A stretch of DNA of 64,000 nt from Strigamia acuminata (GCA_949358305.1 OX442314.1:42354581-42418580), one strand, 5' to 3'. Shown: positions 1 to 11,548, numbered from the stretch's first letter. The notes: generated by a model not told the origin, from the letters alone. Program-made: numbers and translations.

Positions 1-1
1 A

Positions 2-3000
2 AGAGGTGTCATCAGTTTGTTTCAGTTGCAACAGGTCACAGGTGAAACACAAGAGGTAATCCAACTAAACCTTGATTGTTTACTTCCAGTTGTTTGTTAA
101 CTGTAACATTTTTTTCTTTCTAAACAAAAGGTTGATGTGTCAGGAAAATGTTCAGTTTTTTACAAAATATTAGGAAGAACAACAACTAAAGTGAAAAAAT
201 CATGTTTCGGTAACAATCAAGACGTCAAAGATTTTTCAAATATCAATAAAGTAAAGAAACAATTCATATTTTCAAACTATTTGTGAATAATTAACATTTT
301 TTGCAGATTTTTGACACTAATCTCACATCACATCAAAAAAGCACATACCAATTAACAGCTGATGATTTTATAATCCAAACGGCAGAGAGCGAAGAACGAT
401 TTCAACAGAATGTGGCGCCAATACTCAGTGCATCGGCATCAATCACTTCAAAGTAGCGCCACAAATTAAATTCAATTAAATTCAAATATTTCTAATGTCC
501 AATTTTGTATTTTAGGCAAAAAATTGCTTTGGTAAAACAGATCCAAGAAGAAAATCCATTCCAAGGAAATACATTGCAGAAAGTTGTGGAATCTGTTTCT
601 AAAACTCTGAACGTACAACTATCGCAAATGGACATCGAACTTTCAAAATCACAAATTAAACCGTATTCGCAAACGGTAAATTTATTATCGGCCAATCCCC
701 AGTGCTCGACTAGTCCGGTGGGATACTGGGAATTTCCCGGTATACCATGGCCCGCCCTATCCAGATTTCCCAGTATAAATTTGTTCCCGTGGCCCGACCT
801 ATCCAGATTTTCCGGTACTAAATTAGTAGCGCCGCCACTCATTATCCAAAAAAGATAATTAGGATGTGTCATTCCACACGGCCCGTTGCTACTTTTGGCC
901 GGATTCTAAAAAAAATTTATCTGGTTTATTTTATAACTAACATTAATTTAAATACAAACGGAAAATCTTGGTCCAGCCTTGCCAATCCCGTATTCCTAAG
1001 TTAACGGTTAATGTTGGCATTAACTTTGTTTCTTTTAGTTGTCCGCATTTGTACGAGAGCGTAAAGTGGTTTTATCCAACAAGCAACTCGCCAAGAACAA
1101 ATCAGTGTATGGTTTCCTTCAAGTCTTAGATTACTTCCGACAATCATCGAAAGAGGAAATTACAGCGGTGCTCAAAGATCCGAAAAATAAAAACTTTTTG
1201 TAAATATGGCAGAGATAATTTCCACCCTGTGGACACACAGTTAATTTTGTGTTTAATACAAGGCCATCACTATTGGATGTGGCAGCTTTTGCTCAAACTT
1301 CAGACGCATTCCAATCAGCGATGGAAATTCTTCCACAAGTTCACAATCCTGACACTATCGAGAGGTTTCTATTAACATTAGGTGTTGTTCCTCAATCCAC
1401 CGAAGAAATGATCCAGTCCATAAAAGTGAAATTAATGTTCCGTTCCATATGACTCAAAAATACATTGAAATTATATTGCAGTGTGTTAGCAATGTATTTT
1501 GAAACGAAGTGGCTACGTTCATGTCCGACGTGAACGTATTATTTTCACGACGCGCTGTGATTGGTTGAGAGATGCATTGAAATACATTGATGAAAATTCT
1601 TATTTCGTCGACTTTGCTAAAAACGGATGAGGTTAGGTCTGTTGTAAGAAAAAGAGAAGCTAAAACCTCGAGACCATCGAATTTGAGAAAACTTACGTCG
1701 AGGAAACGGAATCGACATCAATGGGTCTCAGCCAATCACAGCGTGTCACGAAAATAATACGTTCACGTCGGACATGAACGTAGCCACTGCCATTTTGAAA
1801 TGTATTGCTGTCAGTTTGCAAATTATAATTTTGTAAAATGTCTTAAAAAATGCATTCCCAATTTGGCAATTGCAGTTATTATATTTTATTTGAATTAATT
1901 ATAATTTTTTTGTTATGATCTAGTCATTGATTATTGGTCAGGACTTGAAAGAACCAAAATTAGAGGAAACAGCCATTTTGATGCTGGCATCACTCATCCG
2001 TACCCACTGCAAAACAAATGACAACTGTAACAACAAAGTACCAAAAGCTGCCCTCAAGAGCTTATCACTCCAATTGGAGAATTGTCAAGAGAACTCCTGC
2101 TACCAGACATTCCTCAAAGCAATGAGAAATGCCGCTCAACCATCCACAATACCGTTGTTAATGAACCACGTCGAGAAAGGGGGAAAAATTAGTACCTGGG
2201 CATTGCAAGCACTCAAAGCAATTCCTCGCCAGCACATAACTGCCAAAGTAAAAACATCTCTAATGCAAGTTTACAATCAAGTTAAACGGCGACATCTGTC
2301 GACGTCACGCCTTCATGCAGCGGATGTGGTGTTGGAAAGTGAGCCCACAGAAGAGGAGCTTCAAGATATTGTTAAGGGTTTGTATGATGTGAATGAAATG
2401 TCAACATATCTTCTGTCAAGATTGAAGGAACTGGCGCAAACTAATTACAAACTGAGGTAGGAATGTAATGGAAGTTGTGGGCTTGGGAAAATAATTTGAA
2501 ATTTCATTTAACTTGTACAGAGATAAGTTGTTCAAAGTTCTCAAACAGCAACATATCAATAATTATGATGTTTTGTCACAACCTGGAATTTCTGCAGCAT
2601 TTACATCACTATTAACAGGTGAGATAAAATTGAGAAAAATTCGATTTTTATACAAATAATAATAATTTGTTTTCTTGGGTTTATTTTTAAGGGAACGGTG
2701 AATCCAATGTAACTTATGGATTACACATGGAATTGGCAAAGGGCGGACTTGTAAAGCAAAGTATATTCGATGTGATTGCCAATCACAACCAATCTAGTCT
2801 TCCACTTATTAGTGTAAGTTTCAATGTTTACATGGTCACAGATAGGCCTGTGCGACTTCGCGATATATCGTAGTGTGATTTTTGAATTTGTCTATCACAT
2901 AGGCCTCTGTGATTACTCTTTTAGCAAATGCGAATGCGATACTGCAGTTTGGCGACTTTTTTGCCTTCGCGATATATCGCTTAGAATAAGCTGTGTAATC

Positions 3001-4033
3001 GCAATATTGCAAGATATCGCAATATTTCAAAATATCGCAATGAGATAAAACTTTTTTGAAAAACTAAATCCCACTGTTTTTGTTTCAGTTTAGTATATTC
3101 GCCTCTGGTTTGAGCGGTTTAGCTGATGAAGTCGTCGAAGATGATGACGGCGATGCAACGGCCGGAATAGAATTGACAATCATGGATGCAGCTTTAAGAC
3201 CCTACGTGTTCTTTGTTGGTCAAGCAGATCTGATGAGTCATGTGTGGTCTGGTACAGCGAGTGAACCAACAAACGTATTGCAGGTGAATTCTGTACAATT
3301 TGGTCTTCTGGCTTATGCTTTTAATTATTTTCTTTCAACAGGGAAATTTTTTAGTACACGATACTCATTACCATGTAGCTCTAGCCAGTGGATTTCTGCT
3401 AGATTTTAGCACAAAAGGAGTCATATCAGCAGACATCTCTGGATCGGTACAAGTTAGCTTGTGGAACAGAAATGGTCATTCTGATTTCACTACAAAGTAA
3501 GGGAAAACTTTATTTTACCAGTAACCAGTCTGCTGAACGGTAGGTTAACACCTACGCTACAGATTGCATTGCATCAGTGTGAATAAACTACCTTAAGACT
3601 TAGTCAATGAGAGTTTGTTACAAGTTTTATCTCTAACTTTCAGAACTGCAGCAGTTCTTCAAAGCTCTGCAAGAATCAATTCCAACTTGGTTTCAATCTC
3701 AATTCAATCTTCATCTGCAGTTGAAGGCAACATTAGCTTTGTGACCGACACGGAGTTCTACGAAAGTCCCGCTAAAATGTGTACTCAGATGTTGCAACCG
3801 GATGTACACATCAAGTAATTTATTACTGATTAATAACTTTCAGACAAAAAATGTAATTAACCTATTTCTTTTTTGTTTTTACGTTAAGATACGCCATACG
3901 TAAGTCAGAAAGCATTCCAACCACGAAACATCGAGTACGGCGTACAAAAAGACGAACCGAAGTGGTCATGGGCAAATGTTTTGCCCTACACCCAAAGAAT
4001 GATGCATTGTGTGGTGTCATGCTGGAATCATGA
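2..4033 (+). CDS. MTTP: Microsomal triglyceride transfer protein large subunit, 3' part (13 exons)
   Basis: This gene loads lipid onto apolipoproteins in the endoplasmic reticulum and belongs to the large lipid transfer protein (vitellogenin-N) family. Reading through GT-AG introns gives 13 exons: 2-55, 131-250, 307-452, 516-675, 1039-1199, 1263-1425, 1924-2456, 2521-2618, 2692-2813, 3089-3283, 3342-3496, 3644-3814 and 3889-4033. All phases match and they give about 740 residues, so roughly the first 150 residues lie left of the window. The alpha-helical lipovitellin-like block is in the 533-bp exon and the beta-sheet lipid-cavity part follows from 2692. Conserved MTP landmarks include an AQTSD stretch near 1290 and a C-terminal Cys-rich end with KCFALHP. 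A basic run RVRRTKRR near the C-terminus resembles a furin site, but MTP is not known to be cleaved there. The stop is TGA at 4031-4033. The family call is firm; exact splice sites are inferred. Confidence 0.9.
741..820. repeat. Imperfect tandem repeat in an MTP intron
   Basis: Two diverged copies of a unit of about 45 bp follow each other, both containing TATCCAGATTT preceded by GGCCCG. The unit lies inside intron 676-1038 and has no evident function. Confidence 0.5.
1489..1808. mobile_element. Foldback MITE in an MTP intron
   Basis: Intron 1426-1923 carries a long terminal inverted repeat. The 38 bases at 1509-1546 match the reverse complement of 1750-1787 exactly. Similarity continues inward for about 25 bases with a few mismatches (both arms include CTGTGATTGG) and outward more weakly. 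There is no coding capacity between the arms. This is the form of a non-autonomous DNA transposon; the exact ends and target duplication could not be fixed. Confidence 0.7.
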
Positions 4034-4229
4034 GATTACTGGGCCCTATGAGGCTACCATCTGTTATAAAAATCTAGAAGAGATTAATATTTTTTATGAC
4101 AATAACTTAAATTTACCGTTATCTTCAGATATTGTTATGGATAAATTTGTTATATTTAAATTTGAGTAAATGATTTTCTTTTGTAAAAAACAGAATGAAA
4201 ATTTCACTTAAGTTATAGACACTTTGAAA

Positions 4230-4235
4230 AATAAA
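4230..4235 (+). terminator. Poly(A) signal of the MTP gene
   Basis: AATAAA lies about 200 bp after the MTP stop codon in AT-rich sequence. It is the first canonical hexamer downstream and probably defines the end of the MTP mRNA. Confidence 0.55.
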
Positions 4236-4471
4236 ATATTTAAGTCTCAATGTCAAAATAAGAGAAAGTCAAATTTCCCCAAAATACGCATACACTAAAG
4301 GGGTAATTAATCTACACACAATATTGGCAAAGTATATTTGTGTCTGATAAGCTAGGTTTACACTTGTGATCACTCTAGACCAGGGGTCGGCAACCTGCGC
4401 CTCTTTAGATGTCAGAGAACAGTTGATTTGAAAAATAGCAGAATCATGTCTGCTTCCTTCAAAACCACCAT

Positions 4472-4699
4472 CTATACTCAAAACCACCCCAACGTTGATC
4501 TATTTCACTGGTGTAGTGGCACAAAAAGGTAGTCCAAAACACCAGAATTGTACTCGAACTCCAGACATTGTGCTCGATTACCCACATTGTCAAAGGTGAT
4601 GCTTTGACACAAAACTACTTTTCCGCGTAGCAGAACACAGTACACAGTTAGGCGTAAACCGGCTGAAATAGATCAACGTTGGAGTGGTTTTGAGTATAG
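4472..4699. mobile_element. MITE-like inverted repeat
   Basis: The sequence at about 4473-4507 (starting TATACTCAAAACCAC) is matched at about 34 of 35 positions by the reverse complement of about 4664-4698. The arms enclose about 155 bp without an ORF. No target duplication is clear. Confidence 0.6.
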
Positions 4700-5790
4700 G
4701 TGGGTAATCATCCCATTTGCCAGGGTTACACATGGAAATTTGATGCAGTGGCTACGTTTGTAACCACTGAAATATGGCTTTAAATAAACAAAATTAAAAA
4801 TCAATCTTTTAACCGGTATATTTAATGGAAAATGCACACATCTGCATAAAGTTATAGGTTATTGTGGCTGGTCCAAGAGTGTTGTGTAGTACTCAGTAAA
4901 AAATCAAACTTGTTTGATATGTAGTTTAACATTGCATAATATATTCTGCAGAGTGATGTTTTGCTTCTCTTAAGACAGCTTGACAAGATCAAACCATCTT
5001 GCAGGTGTGGATAAGCGACAGAGTAAAACACAGAGTGCTGCAGTACCTGCCAAGATAAACATAATTTTATAAACACCAATCACAAAATTTAAATCAATTG
5101 TTGTTTGCACTTGAGAAATGATGCCCTTCATGACTGAAAAAGTCATTAGAAATGCCCATAGCATTTCGTAATGTTATAAACTGCACTTTGGTAAAACAAA
5201 ATTGCAACTTAAATTCACGATCAGAAAATTCTGCAATGGTGAATTTTGGTCGTGTGCTGTACTTCTTTTTTGAGTCATCCAACTTGAATATTTCAAGATA
5301 ACCAAAATTTTCTTGGAATTCAATAATCCCATTAACATATAAAAATGCTATATTTTGCTCTCTAAATTTCAATAATTATATTTATGATTTTAGCGTTCTA
5401 ACATTTGTTTACCTGTCCACCCATTTGCCTTTTCGATTGTATGACATTGTGAGTTGTGACTGGATATTGCTACGTGGCTCAGGGGATGGATTGGTCACAT
5501 AGGCAAATAAACTAAGAATGACTCTTGTGTTGAAATACAAAGCAAGATTCTTTATTACTCAAACTAAACTAAGACTAACACTACACATTAGAGTCAAAGA
5601 ATCAATCAAGAGGTCAAGTCTTTGACTTTAAATGGTATTCTGTGGTCTGATCTTGTGTACAGTAAATGAATGATACAATTTTTTTAAATTCAATATTTTA
5701 TTTTAAGCTACAGCTTTCGGTCCTTTCCATGCTTTTGGTTCAAATAAACGCCTGGCTTCAAATTACTGCCTGGCGGGTCGGCCCAAAAAA
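4700..5790. other. AT-rich intergenic DNA, nothing coding recognised
   Basis: Short minus-strand ORFs occur near 4850-5370 but match no family I recognise. The stretch 5480-5660 reads on the minus strand like the R/U5 part of a solo LTR, with AATAAAG in an AT-rich context, but no second copy is present to prove this. Confidence 0.3.
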
Positions 5791-5791
5791 A

Positions 5792-5815
5792 ATTTAAACG
5801 CCCGGGCGTTTAAAT
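5792..5815. repeat. Perfect 24-bp palindrome centred on CCCGGG
   Basis: The 24 bases read the same on both strands: ATTTAAACGC, then CCGG, then the mirror half. It sits next to GAGGCAGTACGGTA, which looks like a pogo/Tigger-type terminal repeat. It is about 500 bp downstream, in transcription sense, of the pogo-like relic at 6315-6908 and may be that element's end. Confidence 0.6.
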
Positions 5816-5829
5816 GAGGCAGTACGGTA

Positions 5830-6314
5830 GTGTGTTTTTACAACCAATTCCAATGTAGGCATTTTCAGTCGAATTGGTTTCAACTTTTGAAATATGGCTA
5901 ATTAAAAATAATGTTTTGAATAGGTTTTAACAATTAGACTGTTCTGCTCTAAGGTGTGTTAAAAGTGTGTGATCAAATATAGAATGCAACCACTTTTAGC
6001 ATAAAAAATATCAAAATTATACCACATTGCAATTTCCATCCAAATAGAATCTTTGCTTGCCTAGTTCTAGAGATCTACTACTTCCAGAAGAGCTCTGAAT
6101 TAGTTTTAATTGCATGAATAATGAAAAAAATTGCATTAATTAATTAATTAATTAATAGAAAATTGCCAACTTTTTATTTTCTGCTTAAAAGGTTTCTGTC
6201 ATCATCATGAAAAATATCATCACTTTCACTTCTTTCAACTAAAAAATATAGTTTATCATATGAGGCACATTTTATTTTCTTAATAAGTAGATTCCCTAAA
6301 AGAATTTGATCTCC
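5830..6314. other. AT-rich spacer with a short TTAA-type repeat
   Basis: No gene is seen. A run of TTAA repeats (AATTAATTAATTAATT type) lies near 6134-6158. The segment probably belongs to the 3' part of the pogo-like relic. Confidence 0.3.
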
Positions 6315-6908
6315 TTATTGATGCCATGGTGTTTTCCTAAAAAAATACATGTTTATTTTATGTGATTCATTATGTTCTTCAGCCAGCAAGTCTGGGGGTT
6401 TAGTAATCCAATCATCTTTATCAAAATCGGCTGCCAGATCAAACCATTCCTTCGGGACCAAACTACAAATCAAAAAAGCATTGTTAATGTGAGTACACGT
6501 TTGACTTTTTATCCATTCGGTCACCCAATCCGAAACGTTAAAATAAGACAGCACTTTTGGATTTCCTGCTCGAGTTTGTAGATTCAGATCATCAATTGCA
6601 GAAGCTATGTATGAATCATACTTTGTTGCATAGAAGGCTTGAAAACTTCGATTGATACCAACATCCAATGGCTGTAGAATGTTTGTGAGGTTTGGTGGAA
6701 CAAGTAAAACAAAAACTTTGTTTTCTAATTTCTTAGACTCTGCAAGTTTAACATGACAACCACAGAAATCAATTATGAACAATGTTTGTTCACGTCGAAA
6801 AGCAGTCCCTGCAAATTGGTACAAGATGTCATTTCTTGTGGCATGACTTCTTTCATTGCAGCAATCCACTGATCGTCGATCGGTCGGAACAATCAATGGG
6901 TTAATCAA
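6315..6908 (-). pseudogene. Pogo/Tigger-like DDE_1 transposase, C-terminal fragment
   Basis: The 197-residue reading frame carries the second half of a DDE_1 transposase core. FIIDFCGCH holds the second catalytic aspartate, and LVPPNLTNILQPLDVG holds the third in the LPPNTTxxLQPLD motif typical of pogo, Tigger and jerky proteins. The N-terminal helix-turn-helix domains and the first catalytic aspartate are missing upstream on the minus strand. The protein would be inactive, so this is a decayed DNA transposon rather than a host jerky-like gene. Confidence 0.75.
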
Positions 6909-7200
6909 ATCAAAGGAATGATCTAGTTTGGAATTAATAAATGTTTGTGTGATAAAACGAATAATTAATTCAGGAAATATTGCAAAGATGTATAAAAATC
7001 GAGTGAAAGAAAGAGGTGTTAAATTTCACGTTAGCGCCATCTGTGGATTAAATAGCGAAACGGTAAATCAAAGATAAGGCTTAAAACTTTGCTAATTTAT
7101 AAACCAAATAGGGAAAATTAATATAATCGAATAATTGATAATAAGAAATTTCTATATTTTCCAAAGATCGGAACTGTGCTTCTACATACAAGGAAGTAAT
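6909..7200. other. Spacer between transposon relics
   Basis: AT-rich DNA with no reading frame or repeat I can assign. Confidence 0.25.
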
Positions 7201-7428
7201 CTAAATCGATGACACTTTGGCGGCCAAAAGTGTCAAGTGCGAGCGGGAATCAGAAACATTTGATCCAGAATGCTTGCATGAAAACCAGGTGGATGTTGAG
7301 ACTGTATCCAATGTTCTCTCGCAAGGTAAGACCATAAAACCAGAGTCACTTACAGTGCTATAAGCTGCTGGTGATTTCGAATACAAATGAGCACACCATT
7401 TCAATGTGAAAGGACTCGCCACAGGCAT
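7201..7428 (-). pseudogene. P-element/THAP9-like transposase fragment
   Basis: The 75-codon frame begins with a block of the type LKW, then SPAAY, then SGFMVLPCERTL. This corresponds to the 'SGF..LPS.RTLRDY' region of P-element and THAP9-type transposases. After RTL the similarity is lost, consistent with a frameshift or deletion. Assignment rests on one motif. Confidence 0.45.
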
Positions 7429-7429
7429 T

Positions 7430-8337
7430 TTTTGACATAACCTGTAGCAATCTTATATTTTTTCTAAAAGATGGCGGATGCTAAAACTAGACTTATACAA
7501 TTATAAATAAATACAAAAACTAAGTTTCTCAAATCAATCTTAACCTTAATTTTAATAAACACTTTAAAAGGTAAAATGATGAATTATTTTGAACAAAAGA
7601 AACAAGTTTTGCATAAATAGATCGAATTTCTTGCTTCTTGTTGAAGGTTAGTATCCATACATCCTTTCCCTTGAACCTCGATCCAGTAGAAAAACATTTT
7701 TTTTCTATGCAAAGAAACAAAAATATCATACTTTGTAAATATACGTGTTTATCAGTGCAAGCGCTGCGAGCGCACAGCTTATTTGCCTAGATTTGTTCTC
7801 TCACGAACCACGAAACTGTGTGCTTCCTCTGTCGACCCCGCAGTCATTTTCAAAGCGTGACAATGGAAGGTCGCTGTATTTCCGTGGTGTTAACGATGTC
7901 TGATCAGACACATTTTTAAGTTTAATTTTGTTCTCATTTTTTACAGTTATCTTGTTTTTTCTTTAGTGGCTGTCTGTTTTTCTCTGCGAAGTTGGAATTA
8001 TTGTTAGAGGTGGCAGTTGATAGAATTTCGTTAATTTCCTCCCGGCAACACGAAAAACCATTCAGGTATCGATAAACTTCACAAACTATTAATTTAATTT
8101 GATATATTTTGTATAAAACTAGCCGCAAATACATCAATATAATTAAGCTGATATTTTTGGGCTGAAATTTCTGTGAATATTTTCTACTAAAATTGACAAT
8201 TTTCGCGGCCAAAGATGATTCTTTTGTTGTGATTGATTAATTTGATCACTCGTGCTTATTTTTAATTTTTCTAAATTTGTTGAATTGCTTATCTTGTGCT
8301 GCACCATGTTTATTCATGGATGACTTATTTTTTTTGT
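7430..8337. other. Intergenic DNA without recognisable features
   Basis: Only short AT-rich frames on the minus strand (for example 7934-8212) that match nothing known. No tRNA, repeat pair or promoter motif stood out. Confidence 0.25.
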
Positions 8338-8650
8338 TTAGGGGGTGTAAAATCTAACTCTCTACCTCCACGTGGTCACCCCTGGATGAACTGAGCACAT
8401 TACTTTGTCTCAGTGAAACCAAAAGAGAGCTCTGGTCATTTGTTAATTTCTGTCACATCTAGTTGTATTGTAAGCCCACATTCAAGAAGGATGTGGCATT
8501 TACAATTCTCTTTGTATTGTTAGCCCACTCTCCTACATGATTGTGGCATTTACATGACCGTATTGTAAGACTGCATTCCTACATGAATGTAGCATTTACA
8601 TTTTTTTGAAGTTTCTAAATATTTGTGCTGGTATATTATTTTTGCTAACT
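8338..8650 (+). repeat. Dispersed repeat R1, copy 1
   Basis: It begins with GGGGGTGTAAAATCTAACTC and contains a palindromic CCACGTGG followed by AGAGAGCTCTGGTCA. A block of three to four tandem units of about 45 bp then follows, each with TATTGT(A/T)AG, a small hairpin and GCATTTACA. A second long copy is at 26057-26380 and a short one at 19050-19180. No coding capacity or RNA polymerase III boxes were recognised. Confidence 0.75.
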
Positions 8651-9167
8651 ATTTCTTATGAAAAAGTTATATAAATTTAACCCAGACTACGCCTTTCTTT
8701 TCCGAATAATGTAGAAAAATACGGAGTATATTTTTTTTTTTTGGTATTCTATATTGAATGGTGCACTCATTTTCAATTTGTTATTGGGGTTAGTGTTGGG
8801 TAGTGTTTTACAAATGTTACCACAATTAGAGCTAGTTAATCTAGCCTTATGTAAATCTATATATAGCTTGCAATAGCCCTGTGTTTGTTGTCCTATAGTT
8901 TTAATAGTGTATAAGCTTAAATTAATTGTCATTAAACTTTGTAACTCTAAATCTGATAACATTTTTTGTTCAGGCACAATGTAGTTTTCAATACAATTAT
9001 CATAAGACACACAAGATCCTGGTTGTCTAATGCTACCCACTTCTGCTGTCGAGCTTGTGGAGGAAGGGGTTCCCCGGTGCCGATATGGCTGGCATCACTT
9101 TTAAATTTAGGCAATTCTGGCATACCATCATGCATTTGGTAGGTGTTAAGAAAGCGCCATCGCTGCT
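8651..9167. other. Unassigned DNA with two minus-strand frames
   Basis: Minus-strand frames at 8687-9040 (117 codons) and 8947-9180 (77 codons) overlap and resemble nothing I know. They may be part of the element whose end is repeat R2. Confidence 0.25.
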
Positions 9168-9264
9168 GCAGACTGGGCAAACAGCTCAGTCGTTTGCAGG
9201 CTTAATTCGGCTGGGAATTGGAAAATAAACAAACAACCTTGTGACCCAGAAATGCTATTTTCTT
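9168..9264. repeat. Repeat R2, copy 1
   Basis: About 95 bp containing GCAAAC, CAGTCGTTTGCAG, GGGAATTGGAAAATAAAC and AGAAATGCTA are shared with 20155-20250. The AATAAA-containing core suggests the transcript end of an unidentified retroelement. Confidence 0.5.
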
Positions 9265-9269
9265 CCTAC

Positions 9270-9614
9270 TTGGTTAGTAGATACAACAGTTTGAATTTGC
9301 AATAAGTGCTCGTTAACCCTAAGTGATTTCTGAACAAAAATGAACGTTCCAGCATTGTATTATAAGATTAAAAGCCAATTTTCAATTTTATTTAAGAAAA
9401 GTTACACAGGTGGCGCCACAGATGTTTTGCGTGAAGCAACAGACTTTCCAAAGTGTCACGTTCGCAATACGTTGATTCCTAGTGTCGTAACGATGTCGTA
9501 TAGGAAAATATCTGTGTATATATATCTTTGAGGATTAGTTAGATGCTACAATGCATTGATTAAGCAGTAAGGAAAGTCGCAATAGTTATTATAACAATAT
9601 TTTGATTTTGAAAG
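9270..9614 (+). other. Upstream region of RPB11
   Basis: Presumed promoter and 5' UTR of the RPB11 gene; no TATA box is evident. A 63-codon frame starts at 9340, but it has no recognisable domain and may be chance. Confidence 0.3.
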
Positions 9615-9965
9615 ATGAATGCTCCACCAACTTTCGAGTCGTTCCTTTTGTTTGACGGAGAAAAGAAAATCGTCTTCGAAATGGAGACGAAGATGCCCAA
9701 CTCCGCTGTATTTACGGTGAATAAGGAAGACCACACGCTTGGCAACTTGATCAGGTATCAATTGCTCAATGATCCGAGGGTGTTATTCGCCGGTTATAAA
9801 ATGCCTCATCCGTTGGATAACAAAATCGTCATTCGACTGCGGACAACTCCGGATTACACGCCGCAGGAAGCGTTTATGAACGCCATAACGGATCTCATCA
9901 GTGAGATGTCGTTGATTGAGGAGAAGTTCAAGGAAGCTGTGCAGGAGACGAAAGAAACCGGTTAA
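9615..9965 (+). CDS. POLR2J: DNA-directed RNA polymerase II subunit RPB11
   Basis: An intronless frame of 116 residues, the usual length for RPB11 (about 117). The small L-type subunit pairs with RPB3 to nucleate assembly of RNA polymerase II in the nucleus. The protein opens [13 protein letters not shown] and contains the [12 protein letters not shown] block (residues about 36-47) and [13 protein letters not shown], which are signature alpha-like dimerisation motifs. It ends with the charged helix [10 protein letters not shown]. The start codon follows the sequence GAAAG and matches the family N-terminus. No frame damage is seen, and a poly(A) signal follows 40 bp after the stop, so it is likely a functional single-copy gene. 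Confidence 0.97.
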   Translation: MNAPPTFESFLLFDGEKKIVFEMETKMPNSAVFTVNKEDHTLGNLIRYQLLNDPRVLFAGYKMPHPLDNKIVIRLRTTPDYTPQEAFMNAITDLISEMSLIEEKFKEAVQETKETG

Positions 9966-10003
9966 TACGACAGCAATTTTCACATGTTTTAAAGTCTCAT
10001 TTA

Positions 10004-10009
10004 AATAAA
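10004..10009 (+). terminator. Poly(A) signal of RPB11
   Basis: AATAAA about 40 bp after the RPB11 stop codon, within TTTAAATAAATACG. Confidence 0.65.
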
Positions 10010-10808
10010 TACGTTTTAAAAAATAGATAAAACTTTTAATAAAATAGAGAAGGAATTTAAATCTAGTTCTGGATGATTCAGCCTACAAAATGATTTAGCT
10101 TTGCACCTAGAATCAAAAATCCACTTATCTATGCTAGCTTGCAGCCAATAGACAAGCAACTGACCATGGAATTGTGGGAAGTGACCTTGGCAGTTATCTA
10201 GTTCTTTGGCAATTATTTAGTTCACACAACTAGATTAAAATTATCTAGCTTAATTTTTTTAACCAGTTTAAGTGTTTTCTGTTTAAATAAATTATCTGTG
10301 ACAAAAAAGTTATGAAACTTTAAAAATTATTTATATCTAAAGTTATTTATCTTGGTAGATTCCATCTGCTACCACATGCATCTTTCACACATTAAAAAAA
10401 TTAAGAAAAAACAATATAGAAAATATAAATAAAACATAATTTGTGTGCGAAAACCTATGGTTGCTCTAACCCATCATTGGACACTTAAAAGTAAATCTTT
10501 ATGGTTTCCCACTTAATGTTGCTGTAAAATTCATATATTGAATGATACATTTTCAGATACAGTGGGTCTATAAATCTGAACGTTTGCATATAATGGCCTA
10601 TCTATAATGTGTTCATTTTCCATCATCACTAATATCTTCACTTCAGTTAGTGTAAGAAATCCAATAGATGGCATCCAAATATTCCCTAACCACAAATAGT
10701 AAAGCTTTTCCTTCTGCTGAATTTTATCACTGAACGAATCAAGAGCAACTTCTTTCTCACTGCCAATATGGATCACAAACTGCGAAGACTTTTTGATAAA
10801 GATTCAGA
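10010..10808. other. Intergenic DNA, nothing firm
   Basis: AT-rich, with small inverted CTAGTT/AACTAG repeats near 10195-10250. A minus-strand frame of 81 codons (10531-10776) just downstream of the exonuclease pseudogene is not recognised. Confidence 0.25.
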
Positions 10809-11548
10809 TGGCTGTTTAGAGTCTAGAGATATTTCTGGTGGAAATTGTTGGCTATTTGTTCTTCAACACTATTATGATTTTCGTTTTGAATATCTTTTCC
10901 TAACACCTAATTTACTAATTGCTTCAGCCCTCTCCTACATGGAAATCCCTGATCATGGGGGAAAAGTATAGTCGTATCCACTACGTTAGAATGAACGAAT
11001 CGCAGTACGCGCATGTCATTACAAAGATTATGCTCTACGAATATTGTTTCGGCAGAAATAAGTTTTAAAATTTCCACTTGCAGCCCGCTCAGCGATAAAT
11101 CAGTAAACTCTCTCTCAAGCTGTTTTTGAAATTTATGATTGATTGTTTCGTCTGGACACAAAATGGCTTCCCGTGACTCCAGCGTTTGCTCTCCGGATAT
11201 TTTGGCCTACTTTTATGTAGCCCTACACCAGTGAATAGGCTCGGCCAATAAGAACTTGTGTGCCTCTTACGATGAGCCAGACTATAGAACCGTACATTTC
11301 TGGCCTTGCTGGTAAACTTAGTGTTTAAGTCAATGAGCACACTTGCAGGCTTTACTAATTTGTCGTATACGATAGTATATTCACCAAAGTCACCTTGGCT
11401 AAATCTTGGCCATTACATGTTAAAATCATTTTGCAATCAATTGCATATATCCCAAGATCGTCGTCGGGCGAAATTAGGTCTCTGGGTGTTGTCTTGACAC
11501 AGCCTTTTACAACCCCTGGCAAATAGTATCGAATACTTTTTTCCCGCA
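10809..11548 (-). pseudogene. REXO1/GOR-like DEDDh 3'-5' exonuclease pseudogene
   Basis: The minus strand encodes in order the KTTP linker, GIYAIDCKM (Exo I), VYDKLVKP with a LIDLNTKF block, the SAETIFVEHNL segment (Exo II), VVDTTILFPH and the final HNSVEE region (Exo III). These match the C-terminal nuclease of RNA exonuclease 1 homologues. The reading is broken by a frameshift between VTLVN and VYDKLV, an insertion of about 150 bp after NTKFT, and a stop codon after GLKQLVN. The catalytic DCE of Exo I has become DCK, and the Exo III aspartate position reads E. The DNA has clearly lost nuclease function. Confidence 0.8.

Noticed and set aside
8466-8612. Repeat R1 hairpin units considered as a tRNA or snoRNA cluster
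   Set aside because: No cloverleaf, A/B boxes or C/D boxes could be aligned.
9340-9531. 63-codon frame upstream of RPB11 as a gene
   Set aside because: Short, no recognisable domain, and no supporting splice or promoter signals.
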